From: Lachnospiraceae bacterium
Lineage (GTDB): Bacteria; Bacillota; Clostridia; Lachnospirales; Lachnospiraceae
DNA length: 64,000 nucleotides
NCBI GenBank assembly: GCA_017427775.1
Contig: JAFRSD010000019.1
Span: 1-64,000, forward strand
Reading direction: 5' to 3'
The position numbers and the translations under genes were made by a program. Positions 35,184-42,941 of the stretch are shown in pieces. A model generated the notes under the pieces. That model ran no database searches. It had not been told where the DNA came from and saw nothing but the letters and a program-made list of their open reading frames with translations. Every line of letters starts with the position of its first letter. Position 1 is the stretch's first letter.

Positions 35184-35882
35184 CTAGCAGTTTTGAACCC
35201 CTCCGTCGTTCGGATACTGCACCATGTACCCGCATTCCGGGCAGAACTTGGCCCCGGGAATCAGTTTTGTTCCGCACATGGTACAGAACTTCGGGCCATT
35301 TGTCCGGTTCGGCTCATCCTTCGTAATACCGATTCTTCCCGGTTTCGGAAGCGGAGGCGCTGCGTAAACCAGCATCATCGTCGGCTTGGACGTCATGCTA
35401 TTCTTGAGTGCTTCCACCGCAGGGTCCGGGAAAGCCGGGCCTGCATATGCGGCCATCATGCGGGGATCATTATAAATTTCATAAGGATTGCGTTTCCCGT
35501 CGGAATTCTCCTTTCCCTCCACAGGTTCTTTCTTTTCGCAACCCTCTTCGCTTTGCTCACTGCTTTCGGACCCGTCAGCCGTTTCCTCCGCGGGTGTCTC
35601 TTCCTCGCAGGGTTCCTCGGAACCGAGTTCTCCCATCATACCGGGACCAGCGTAAACATCCTCCGTTACCGGCTTCCCGGCAGCCATCATCATGCCGTTC
35701 AGTCCCCCAAACGGATTATTATTCTGCGCGTTGAAATACCCCGGCCCTGCGTAAACCATCAGGAACTGACTCAGGTCAACCTCAGACTTTGGTTCCTCCT
35801 TTATAACCGGTTCCGCGATCTCTTCCTCATCGATAATGCTGTCGGGATACTTCTTATCCTTCAATTCGTCAAAATCTGCCAT
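35184..35882 (-). CDS. YAGP-repeat zinc-ribbon protein, candidate radical SAM substrate
   Basis: A 232-aa acidic protein without signal or membrane helix. Four short motifs recur in otherwise low-complexity, Glu/Ser/Pro-rich sequence: MVYAGPGYF (residues 42-50), DVYAGPGMM (75-83), AAYAGPAFP (144-152) and LVYAAPPLP (171-179). The C-terminus is a zinc ribbon (C200-x2-C203, C214-x2-C217) ending in Cys232. A repeated core motif beside a SPASM maturase is the pattern of multi-core RiPP precursors. The start is the ATG after AAAGGAG; a TTG two codons earlier is the alternative. It lies 18 bases after rsmA, so it should share that transcript. I know no described family with this layout. Confidence 0.8.
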   Translation of the reverse strand: MADFDELKDKKYPDSIIDEEEIAEPVIKEEPKSEVDLSQFLMVYAGPGYFNAQNNNPFGGLNGMMMAAGKPVTEDVYAGPGMMGELGSEEPCEEETPAEETADGSESSEQSEEGCEKKEPVEGKENSDGKRNPYEIYNDPRMMAAYAGPAFPDPAVEALKNSMTSKPTMMLVYAAPPLPKPGRIGITKDEPNRTNGPKFCTMCGTKLIPGAKFCPECGYMVQYPNDGGVQNC

Positions 35883-35900
35883 TTGCAATCTCCTTTCCTA

Positions 35901-36767
35901 TCACTTTGCGGTTCCGAGTTCGTCTGCCAATGCGGCAAATTCCATAAGCGTTAATGCCTCTCCACGGATTGTTAAAGACATTCCGAGCCTTGTAAGTGCC
36001 TCCGCGACCTGTTCCTTCGTGCAGCCTGTTTCGGGCGCGTTCCCGATACCGTTCACCAGTGTCTTTCTGCGCTGGTTGAAGGACGCCCGGATCAGGGCAA
36101 ATAGAAATCTTTCATCTTTCACCACAACCGGCGGCTTTTCATGAAGCGTCAGCCGGATCACTGCCGATCCGACATTCGGGCGCGGCATAAAGCAGTTCGG
36201 CGGCACATTTGCCGCAATATAAGGCTCCGCGTAATAGCGGACCGCCAGAGACAACGCACCGTAGTCCTTCGGGCCGGGACCGGTTTCCATTCTTTCGGCC
36301 ACTTCCTTCTGCACCATAACGGTTATGCTTGCGACCGGAAGCCGCTCCTCGAGAAGTTTCATCAGAATCGGCGTCGTAATGTAGTACGGCAGGTTCGCAA
36401 CCACCTTAACGGGCCGTTCGCCGTACTCCGCTAGAAGCTCGCGGATATCGGTCTTCATGATGTCGGCATTAACGACCTTCAGATTCGTGTAATCCTTGCA
36501 CGTGTCGGCCGTTAAGATCGGAATCAGGTTCCGATCAATCTCAACCGCAACCACATTGCCGGCCTCTTCACAAAGACGCTGCGTCATCGTTCCGATTCCC
36601 GGACCAATCTCCAGAACCACATCGTCCTTTGTAATCTCCGCCGCGGCAATAATCTTGTCAACCACATGCCCGTCAATTAAAAAGTTCTGTCCGAATTTCT
36701 TCTGAAAATTGAAATGATACCGCTGCAAGACGGCAATCGTTTCTTTCGGATCACTCAGGTAAGCCAT
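35901..36767 (-). CDS. rsmA: 16S rRNA dimethyladenosine transferase
   Basis: RsmA (KsgA) dimethylates two adjacent adenines near the 3' end of 16S rRNA in late small-subunit assembly. The N-terminal KKFGQNFLID, the SAM loop VLEIGPGIGTMTQ and the catalytic NLPYYITTP are canonical at 288 aa. AGGAG precedes the ATG. A TATAAT-like box (36793-36798) lies upstream on the minus strand with no clear -35. The 3' neighbour 18 bases on is the YAGP-repeat protein, so the unusual locus appears to be read through from rsmA. Confidence 0.97.
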   Translation of the reverse strand: MAYLSDPKETIAVLQRYHFNFQKKFGQNFLIDGHVVDKIIAAAEITKDDVVLEIGPGIGTMTQRLCEEAGNVVAVEIDRNLIPILTADTCKDYTNLKVVNADIMKTDIRELLAEYGERPVKVVANLPYYITTPILMKLLEERLPVASITVMVQKEVAERMETGPGPKDYGALSLAVRYYAEPYIAANVPPNCFMPRPNVGSAVIRLTLHEKPPVVVKDERFLFALIRASFNQRRKTLVNGIGNAPETGCTKEQVAEALTRLGMSLTIRGEALTLMEFAALADELGTAK

Positions 36768-36886
36768 TATGTACTCCTGTTTTCCTGCACATATTATACG
36801 GTGAAAGTTGGGAAAGCGTAACGCAATTCTCCTCTTTGGGAGACATCACAACAAATGACTGAGGCGTTTTCTTTCCCTATGGTTAG

Positions 36887-37300
36887 TTATTTTCTGGCAC
36901 TTCCAAGTTCTCTCTTTATCTCTGATGAGGCTATGCCGGGCGTTCTCTTCAGTCTTACCACTTTCTTTCCATGTAAACTGCACCACTCAACTATTTCATC
37001 GAATCGTTTTCCAATATGATCCTCCCCTAAGGCTAATGTATCAAAATCAATCTTTTCCAGTGCCTTTATCCCCACTATATCATATATAACCACTTCATCC
37101 ACAACGCGAAGTGCCTCTAATAATTCCACGCGTTCTTCCGTAGAATAAAAAACAACAGCATCCGGCTTATACTTCAGAATATACTCTTCCTTCTGAACCG
37201 CAACGATTAAATAATCGCCATATTGCTTTGCCTGTTTAAACAGGCGCAAATGCCCCAGATGAAAATAATCGAACACACCAAATGTGACAATCTTATTCAT
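36887..37300 (-). CDS. Glycerol-3-phosphate-type cytidylyltransferase (TagD-like)
   Basis: A 137-aa nucleotidyltransferase that probably makes CDP-glycerol or another CDP-activated unit. It has the family start TFGVFDYFHLGHLRL (HxGH-like HLGH) and the distal RTPGIASSEIKREL (RTxGISS-type motif). The start follows GAGGAGG by 7 bases and overlaps the racemase-like gene by 8 bases. It fits with the CDP-glycerol glycerophosphotransferase-like gene two positions upstream in the operon. Substrate is inferred; other small cytidylyltransferases (for example for phosphoglutamine in capsule decoration) look alike. Confidence 0.85.
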   Translation of the reverse strand: MNKIVTFGVFDYFHLGHLRLFKQAKQYGDYLIVAVQKEEYILKYKPDAVVFYSTEERVELLEALRVVDEVVIYDIVGIKALEKIDFDTLALGEDHIGKRFDEIVEWCSLHGKKVVRLKRTPGIASSEIKRELGSARK

Positions 37301-37997
37301 ATACAACCTCCTCTTTGATTTTTTCAAGTCCAATCAACAACGGATCATATATTCTAATATGTCCGACTTCATTCTTATATTTCTCTTGTAGAATCGGAAG
37401 TTCAGTGCACCCCAATATACACGCCTCCCCACGATTAACTAATTCCCGGAACAGTTCTCCAATTCGATCATCATATTTGTTCTGCTTTACCGCTTCAATC
37501 AGTTCCCGCAGTTTTACATACTCCTCTTTTTGGGGAACCTCACATTCAATTCCATTCTTTGCAAACGCATTTTGATAAATCTGTGACTCTATTGTTCCTT
37601 CCGACCCCAAAAGATATATATGTCTAATATCATCTCGTCTTACCTTCTCCACACACGCTTCAATAATGTTTACAATCTTGTTCTCCACCCCCGGCTTTAA
37701 AGAATAAATCTTCGGAAGGAAGAGATGGGAGGTATTACATGCCAACAAAATCCTGGTACATCCTGCATTAGCAAGCATTTCCAAAGAATCCGCCATCTCC
37801 TTTACAAGAACATCTACCTTCTCTCCCAACAAAAAAGCTCTCACCCGACTTGGCATTGTACAGCGATTATCTATGATTATCCTAGGCCGTTCCCATTCTT
37901 TTTCAGCGGGGAAAACATCCGCATATTGCTTAAAGAGATGAATGGTTGCATATGTTCCCATCCCGCCGAGAACTCCTATAACTAAATTCTCTTTCAT
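37293..37997 (-). CDS. Aspartate/glutamate racemase-family protein
   Basis: This 234-aa protein belongs to the Asp/Glu/hydantoin racemase superfamily. GVLGGMGTYATIHLF is the N-terminal signature, and the two catalytic cysteines are in LLACNTSH and ILGCTELP. It may supply a D-amino acid or act on another amino-acid-like substrate. Its place inside a surface-polymer operon suggests a decoration of that polymer rather than general peptidoglycan synthesis. I chose the ATG giving MKENLVIG; a TTG four codons earlier would sit directly on the AGGAG site. Confidence 0.82.
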   Translation of the reverse strand: MKENLVIGVLGGMGTYATIHLFKQYADVFPAEKEWERPRIIIDNRCTMPSRVRAFLLGEKVDVLVKEMADSLEMLANAGCTRILLACNTSHLFLPKIYSLKPGVENKIVNIIEACVEKVRRDDIRHIYLLGSEGTIESQIYQNAFAKNGIECEVPQKEEYVKLRELIEAVKQNKYDDRIGELFRELVNRGEACILGCTELPILQEKYKNEVGHIRIYDPLLIGLEKIKEEVVYE

Positions 37998-38005
37998 ATG
38001 TTGTT

Positions 38006-39277
38006 TCAACTCCTATCCATACAATCCTTAACAATCAATTCCATAACATTTACTGTTATCGAATTCAAATCTTTTCCAAAAACCTCATCACAAATCCGGC
38101 TTCGCTTTTCTTTCAGCGGGTCTTTACCATTACTCAACTGGCGAATATATTCCTCGGTTTCTTCCCAGCTATGTGAAACATAGCATCCTTCCAAAAGGCG
38201 AGAAATAACCGGTAATACCTGCGCTCCTCTTTCGCAATAAATTATGGGTTTTTTGGAAATATAAAACTCCGGTATCATAGAAGAGATATCTGACAGCATA
38301 ACATCGGCATTTTCAAATGTTTGCGCATAATCTCCTGATCGATCATACAGCTTCCTCTCGCCTGTGAATTGACTTAAATACTCTCCCACCTCGTTTTCAG
38401 TCATCTCGCCGGTTTTAACAAAGTTTGAGAACGTCAACGGATGCGGTCGGAAAATCAACCGGATACTATTCTCATCTTCTGCCACCTTGCCAATCAAATC
38501 CTTATAGTCAAAGAAGCTGCTCCCACCGATTTCATCACTTGTCTGCCATCTGGGAGTCCACAAAACACTAAACCAAGGGCTTTTTTCTTCTTTTTGCCGC
38601 GATTGGAATCTTTCCATTATAGGATACCCTATAAATACTGATCTCCTGATTCTCTTGCGGTGAGATGTTTTAAATCGTTTCTCATTATATTCCCTTAAAT
38701 ATTCGTTCTCTGCAAAAAACAGATACAGATTTCTGGCAAAACACTTCGGAAAGCTGAATGAAAGGGAATTGTATGTCAGCATAAATGAATATGAAAAGTA
38801 ACATACTTTAGCAAACTCGGATACCTTGTGACTCCGATACTCTAACGGAAGGTACTGGTCATATGGACGGGTAAAGAATACGTAGTCCGGGCACCACTTC
38901 TTTAATGGCAATCCATCTTCCTTTCCGTCTGAACCAACAGCAATGACATTATCGTATTTGCCGCGAAAATACTCCGCCGTATTGTTATTGTCCTTGTCAG
39001 TTATATCTTTGACCGCATATATAATGACAGTGAATCGGGGGTCTTGAGACATTGCCTCAAAAACCGGAGCTGTTTTTCCCCAAACAGAAACGCATTGTCC
39101 AATAAAAGCGACTCTAATCTTTTCACCCGGATTGTGCGGTTTATCCGTTGCTTTCTTCACTCGCCTGTATGACATATAGTTTGCAAGCGGGGATCCATTT
39201 AGGTATACCTTTCCCAGCCATCTGACGATGGCAAATCGAGACAGCTTATGATAAATCCGCTTCAACAGTGCGATCAT
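38006..39277 (-). CDS. CDP-glycerol glycerophosphotransferase-like enzyme
   Basis: A 423-aa protein of the TagB/TagF (Glyphos_transf) family, which adds glycerol phosphate units to teichoic-acid-type or capsular polymers at the inner membrane face. The family blocks RLIFRPHPLTFSNF, DVMLSDISSMIPEF and KKPIIYCERG are present. An N-terminal amphipathic stretch (KRIYHKLSRFAIVRWLGK) probably holds it at the membrane. The start (AAAGGAG, 9 bases before) overlaps the flippase gene by 32 bases. Base composition is AT-rich like the rest of this module. Confidence 0.85.
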   Translation of the reverse strand: MIALLKRIYHKLSRFAIVRWLGKVYLNGSPLANYMSYRRVKKATDKPHNPGEKIRVAFIGQCVSVWGKTAPVFEAMSQDPRFTVIIYAVKDITDKDNNNTAEYFRGKYDNVIAVGSDGKEDGLPLKKWCPDYVFFTRPYDQYLPLEYRSHKVSEFAKVCYFSYSFMLTYNSLSFSFPKCFARNLYLFFAENEYLREYNEKRFKTSHRKRIRRSVFIGYPIMERFQSRQKEEKSPWFSVLWTPRWQTSDEIGGSSFFDYKDLIGKVAEDENSIRLIFRPHPLTFSNFVKTGEMTENEVGEYLSQFTGERKLYDRSGDYAQTFENADVMLSDISSMIPEFYISKKPIIYCERGAQVLPVISRLLEGCYVSHSWEETEEYIRQLSNGKDPLKEKRSRICDEVFGKDLNSITVNVMELIVKDCMDRS

Positions 39278-40535
39278 TATCCCGAACTCCTTTCTTCCCC
39301 GCAAAAACTAAACACACAACGATAAGAAAAACTGCCAGGACCATTCCCATAATGCATCCATACAAGTCCCCAGCACCATTAATCTCCCGTCGAGGAACCA
39401 GCCTTTCTGTCATAATAAGACTGGTTATATAGCCGGCAACGTATCCGAGAATGACAAATCCCTGCTTTCTCATAATCGTCAATACCACGCTCAAGAATGT
39501 AGCAAGCGCCGCAATTCCACCATAACATAACAATCTGGCGAACAGAAAAGAGTACTCCGACAGATCAACACCATAAATCAATCCAAGTACCGGACAACCC
39601 AAAAAGTATCCGCCGACGGCAACTGTAAGCGTAATGATGGAAATCAAACTCCACTGAATCACAACGGCCTTCGCAAAAGCTTTGTGTTCACCTTTATTCC
39701 ACCATTCTCCCATCTGCTTAACCATGGGCTTAAAAATGAACATGCTTAGAATATTCACAACAAATATCGGCATAAACAATATGTTGAAAATCGTCTGCTC
39801 TTCATCTCCAAGGAAACGATCGATTGCGTATTTGGGAACATTTACAAGATAGTTATACAGTATCGCCCCAAAGAATACCGGAAATGTTACCATCAATAAA
39901 CGAAATACTCCAGTCCTCGTAAGCTTTGGTGTTATACTATCAAAGTGCTTAATTATCTCGATGTTTGTGAAAACGAATACAGCAAACGAAACCGCAACCA
40001 GAACTATCGACGCCAGCAACAAGCTTCGCGAAAACCAATACATCAAGCAAAAACCAACCACGGAAAACCCAATACGAAATGTCATCGCAACAGACGCAAC
40101 ATCCAACCGCCCCTTCTTCTGCGCTTCGCCATGAAAAACATCCTCCATCCCATCAGAAACGCGATATAAAGAAAGAAGCATCAAGATAAAAAAGCGCTCG
40201 CTGTTTAGTCCTCTTATAATCCCATACCCGATGCAAGCAATCAACATGCAGATACAGGTAGCCAAGCGAGACGAATAATAAGTCTTAAACTCATATTCTC
40301 CGTTCACATCGGAAGCCTGGAAATTCCTCATGGAATAACTGCCTAAAGAAGCCAGCGTCTGTGTAACCGTGTAGAGGATGGTAAAAATTCCGGCTTCGAT
40401 CACACCTCCAATTCTGGTAATAACCAGTAACAGAATTGCAGATTGAACACTATACATCAGAGAGGCACAGAGATTCCATGCATATGCTCTTTTGGTTATA
40501 TCGTGATTCCTTCCGAATAAAACCCTTTCCAGCAT
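39246..40535 (-). CDS. Polysaccharide flippase (Wzx/MATE-like)
   Basis: A 429-aa integral membrane protein with about 12 hydrophobic segments, matching the polysaccharide-transport (PST/Wzx) type. It should flip a lipid-linked surface polymer unit across the membrane. AGGAGG lies 4 bases before the ATG. It is the first gene of the AT-rich four-gene module (flippase, glycerophosphotransferase, racemase-like, cytidylyltransferase) and starts 22 bases after the DUF3810 gene, so the module may be transcribed from upstream. No glycosyltransferase or initiating enzyme is included. Confidence 0.85.
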   Translation of the reverse strand: MLERVLFGRNHDITKRAYAWNLCASLMYSVQSAILLLVITRIGGVIEAGIFTILYTVTQTLASLGSYSMRNFQASDVNGEYEFKTYYSSRLATCICMLIACIGYGIIRGLNSERFFILMLLSLYRVSDGMEDVFHGEAQKKGRLDVASVAMTFRIGFSVVGFCLMYWFSRSLLLASIVLVAVSFAVFVFTNIEIIKHFDSITPKLTRTGVFRLLMVTFPVFFGAILYNYLVNVPKYAIDRFLGDEEQTIFNILFMPIFVVNILSMFIFKPMVKQMGEWWNKGEHKAFAKAVVIQWSLISIITLTVAVGGYFLGCPVLGLIYGVDLSEYSFLFARLLCYGGIAALATFLSVVLTIMRKQGFVILGYVAGYITSLIMTERLVPRREINGAGDLYGCIMGMVLAVFLIVVCLVFAGKKGVRDNDRTVEADLS

Positions 40536-40557
40536 CGCTTCCTCCTGCCGCGGCAGA

Positions 40558-41778
40558 CTATCTGCCGTTTTCTCTTTCTCCTATAAAGTATTCCATAAAC
40601 AGACGGGTGCCGTCATCGTAATAATTCTCTGCCGAAACGGCTTCCTGCGTATCCCAGCCGACATCCGCAGCATCAGCCGCGGTATCCGAATACTGCTCCA
40701 GAGGGTGACTGTCGGCCGCGTAAGCTTCCTCGGCCGCCTCATACGCATCCATCTCGTCTCTATAAGCAAGATCCTCATCCGGCATCAGTTCCGCGTCTTC
40801 CTGACAAATCTGCCGAAAGATCTGCAATCCGTCCTTCATCCCGTATTGGTCAACCTGCGCGTTCATTAGTGCCGCTCTGAGAAAATAATAACTGTCCTCG
40901 CATCCGGCATAGACCATGATCGGATCGTCGGAAAGCACAGCCGCGAGCATCCCCATGAATTCGCCTTCGTTTTCCTTGTAAAAGCCCTTATAATGCGCGG
41001 TTTCGTGTGCTATCAGAACATACCAGTACAGATCGCTCGTGTACTTGTTGTAAGTAATCTCCATCGTATACGGATAGGTGTATCCTGCGATCCACATCCA
41101 CTCAAGCACATCTGAGCATCCGGCTGCTTTCGGCGTTCCGTAATATCCTTTGAGCCTCGGATAGCGCTCGGACAGTTTTCTCATGGAGCGGACAACTGCC
41201 TCATATGCGGTTTTCTTATCGGGATAGATAATCCGTCCGTTCTCGTCCCGCGGCACCGCTTTTTGCGAATCACGGAACTTAACGGCAATCAGATTCCACA
41301 CGTAGCGGTATTCCTCGATGGTATAGCCGCGGCGTTCCTCCGCAGCCGGTTCGCCCATTACATGCCCGTTATACGGAATCCACCAATGAAACAGGTACGT
41401 CCACAGAAAATACACCGCTACAACCAGAATCACCTTCATATAAGTCCGGTAAATACGGCTTTTCTTCGCGGGTTTCCTGCGGATGCGCCGCACCAGTTTA
41501 AAGATTCCGAACACGACGGACCATATTATCGTCACAATTAACGTAACCGCGCCGAGGTACATGATAATCTCACCTGCGGCAAATGGGAATACGTTGAAGA
41601 TTCTCGCGACTACGCCGTGAATTACCGGAAAGATGTTGTTCACGTACCAGTCGTCGAAACTCTTAATAAAACTGAGCGCAAAGAATACGGCCCATACGCA
41701 GCCCGCCACTGCCAGAACCTTCCAATACAGGCTCAGACGCCGGCGCTCCTTCTTCTCTTGTTTCTCTCCCTCTCCCAT
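40558..41778 (-). CDS. DUF3810-family membrane metalloprotein
   Basis: A 406-aa protein with three N-terminal membrane helices (about 18-40, 62-85, 108-130) and a large domain on the outer side. HETAHYKGFYKENEGEF contains an HExxH-like zinc motif (HETAH), typical of the DUF3810 family, whose biochemical activity is not established. The C-terminal 80 residues are acidic. It sits 23 bases after tatD on the same strand and just before the polysaccharide module. A metallopeptidase role is a guess from the zinc motif. Confidence 0.82.
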   Translation of the reverse strand: MGEGEKQEKKERRRLSLYWKVLAVAGCVWAVFFALSFIKSFDDWYVNNIFPVIHGVVARIFNVFPFAAGEIIMYLGAVTLIVTIIWSVVFGIFKLVRRIRRKPAKKSRIYRTYMKVILVVAVYFLWTYLFHWWIPYNGHVMGEPAAEERRGYTIEEYRYVWNLIAVKFRDSQKAVPRDENGRIIYPDKKTAYEAVVRSMRKLSERYPRLKGYYGTPKAAGCSDVLEWMWIAGYTYPYTMEITYNKYTSDLYWYVLIAHETAHYKGFYKENEGEFMGMLAAVLSDDPIMVYAGCEDSYYFLRAALMNAQVDQYGMKDGLQIFRQICQEDAELMPDEDLAYRDEMDAYEAAEEAYAADSHPLEQYSDTAADAADVGWDTQEAVSAENYYDDGTRLFMEYFIGERENGR

Positions 41779-41801
41779 AATGCTCCTTCTATACAGTCAG
41801 C

Positions 41802-42611
41802 TCATTCGATTCCGAACAGCCTCCTCGCATTCTCCTCAGTAACACGGATTACTTCCTCCTCGGAAATGCCCTTGATCTCCGCGATCTTAGCGACAACCAG
41901 CGGCAGGTAGGACGAATCGTTTCTCTCGCCGCGGTGCGGAACCGGCGCCAGGTAAGGCGCATCCGTCTCGAGAACAATCTGCGAAAGCGGGGCGCTCGCC
42001 ACCACATCCGGCAGCCGTCTCGCGTTTTTAAACGTCAGAACGCCGCCTACACCGACATGGAAACCGAGTTTCCGGTATTCTTCCGCAATCTCGGGCGAAC
42101 CGCTGAAGCAGTGGATGATCCCGCCGCGGAATCCGGGCTTATCCTTCTTACCATCCGCCCACTCCCGCATTACCGAAAGCGTGTCGCCGTCTGCTCCGCG
42201 CGAATGAATGATAACCGGAAGCGAAAGTTCTTCCGCAAGCGCAAGCTGCCTTTCAAACCAGTATTTCTGCGCGGCACGCTGCCGGTCTCTCTCCTCTTCC
42301 GTCAGTTCGTCCTCGTGCCCGTAATCGAAACCGATCTCGCCGATTGCGACAACCTTGCTGCCGCGTGCCAGTTGCCTCAGTTCTTCTATGTCCTCTTCCG
42401 TCATGGAGGGGGCATGATCCGGATGCACACCGACCGCCGCATAAACGAACGGATACTGCTCCGAAAGCGCAACGGAAGCACGCGATCCTTCCATCGAAGC
42501 GCCGACATTGACAACCGGATTCACTCCCTTTTCAAAAAGCCCTTGAAGAATTGCTTCCCGGTCTTCGTCGAACCAATCGTCATCATAATGCGCGTGCGTA
42601 TCAAAAATCAT
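41802..42611 (-). CDS. tatD: TatD-family metal-dependent DNase
   Basis: TatD-type hydrolases remove nucleotides from DNA 3' ends and take part in DNA turnover. The metal-binding FDTHAHYDD, GEIGFDYGH, PVIIHSRGADGD, IIHCFSGS and LETDAPYLAP are all in order in 269 aa. The start is 4 bases after the FakA-like fragment gene, so these are co-transcribed. Cellular role here is not shown by context. Confidence 0.94.
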   Translation of the reverse strand: MIFDTHAHYDDDWFDEDREAILQGLFEKGVNPVVNVGASMEGSRASVALSEQYPFVYAAVGVHPDHAPSMTEEDIEELRQLARGSKVVAIGEIGFDYGHEDELTEEERDRQRAAQKYWFERQLALAEELSLPVIIHSRGADGDTLSVMREWADGKKDKPGFRGGIIHCFSGSPEIAEEYRKLGFHVGVGGVLTFKNARRLPDVVASAPLSQIVLETDAPYLAPVPHRGERNDSSYLPLVVAKIAEIKGISEEEVIRVTEENARRLFGIE

Positions 42612-42615
42612 CGTA

Positions 42616-42912
42616 TCAACCTTGCTTTCCGTTCGACTGACGGATCATGTCTTCAACAACAATGTCATAGATCTCGCCGATCGATGCGCAGTACTCGAGG
42701 AGTTTCCACGGCTCATTTGTGTGAAAATGGATCTTGATCAAATCCTCGTCTCCGACCGCAATCAGGGAATTTCCCTCAATATGCGTCGTAATGTACTCCG
42801 CGATCTCGTCCTCGTCAAGGTCTTCGTCACGCCGATCAATCAGCATCTGCGTGTCATAACGGTATGCGAAAGGATCGTCCTCCGCATCAATGCTTCTGAT
42901 TGGTTCAGTCAT
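42616..42912 (-). CDS. Stand-alone FakA/DAK C-terminal-like fragment
   Basis: This 98-aa protein matches only the short linker region of fatty-acid/dihydroxyacetone-type kinases (DegV partner FakA). YRYDTQMLI corresponds to the usual Y-x-Y-C-T-E-F-x-I, and GNSLIAVGDEDLIKIHFHTN to the G-D-S-L-V-V-V-G-D-D-D block. The N-terminal kinase domain is absent, and the Cys of that block is Asp here. A clean AAGGAGG site and intact frame argue for a real small gene rather than debris. Function unknown; a small regulatory or binding module is possible. Confidence 0.72.
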   Translation of the reverse strand: MTEPIRSIDAEDDPFAYRYDTQMLIDRRDEDLDEDEIAEYITTHIEGNSLIAVGDEDLIKIHFHTNEPWKLLEYCASIGEIYDIVVEDMIRQSNGKQG

Positions 42913-42941
42913 GGTATTTCCTCCTTAAACCCCGGAAAATG

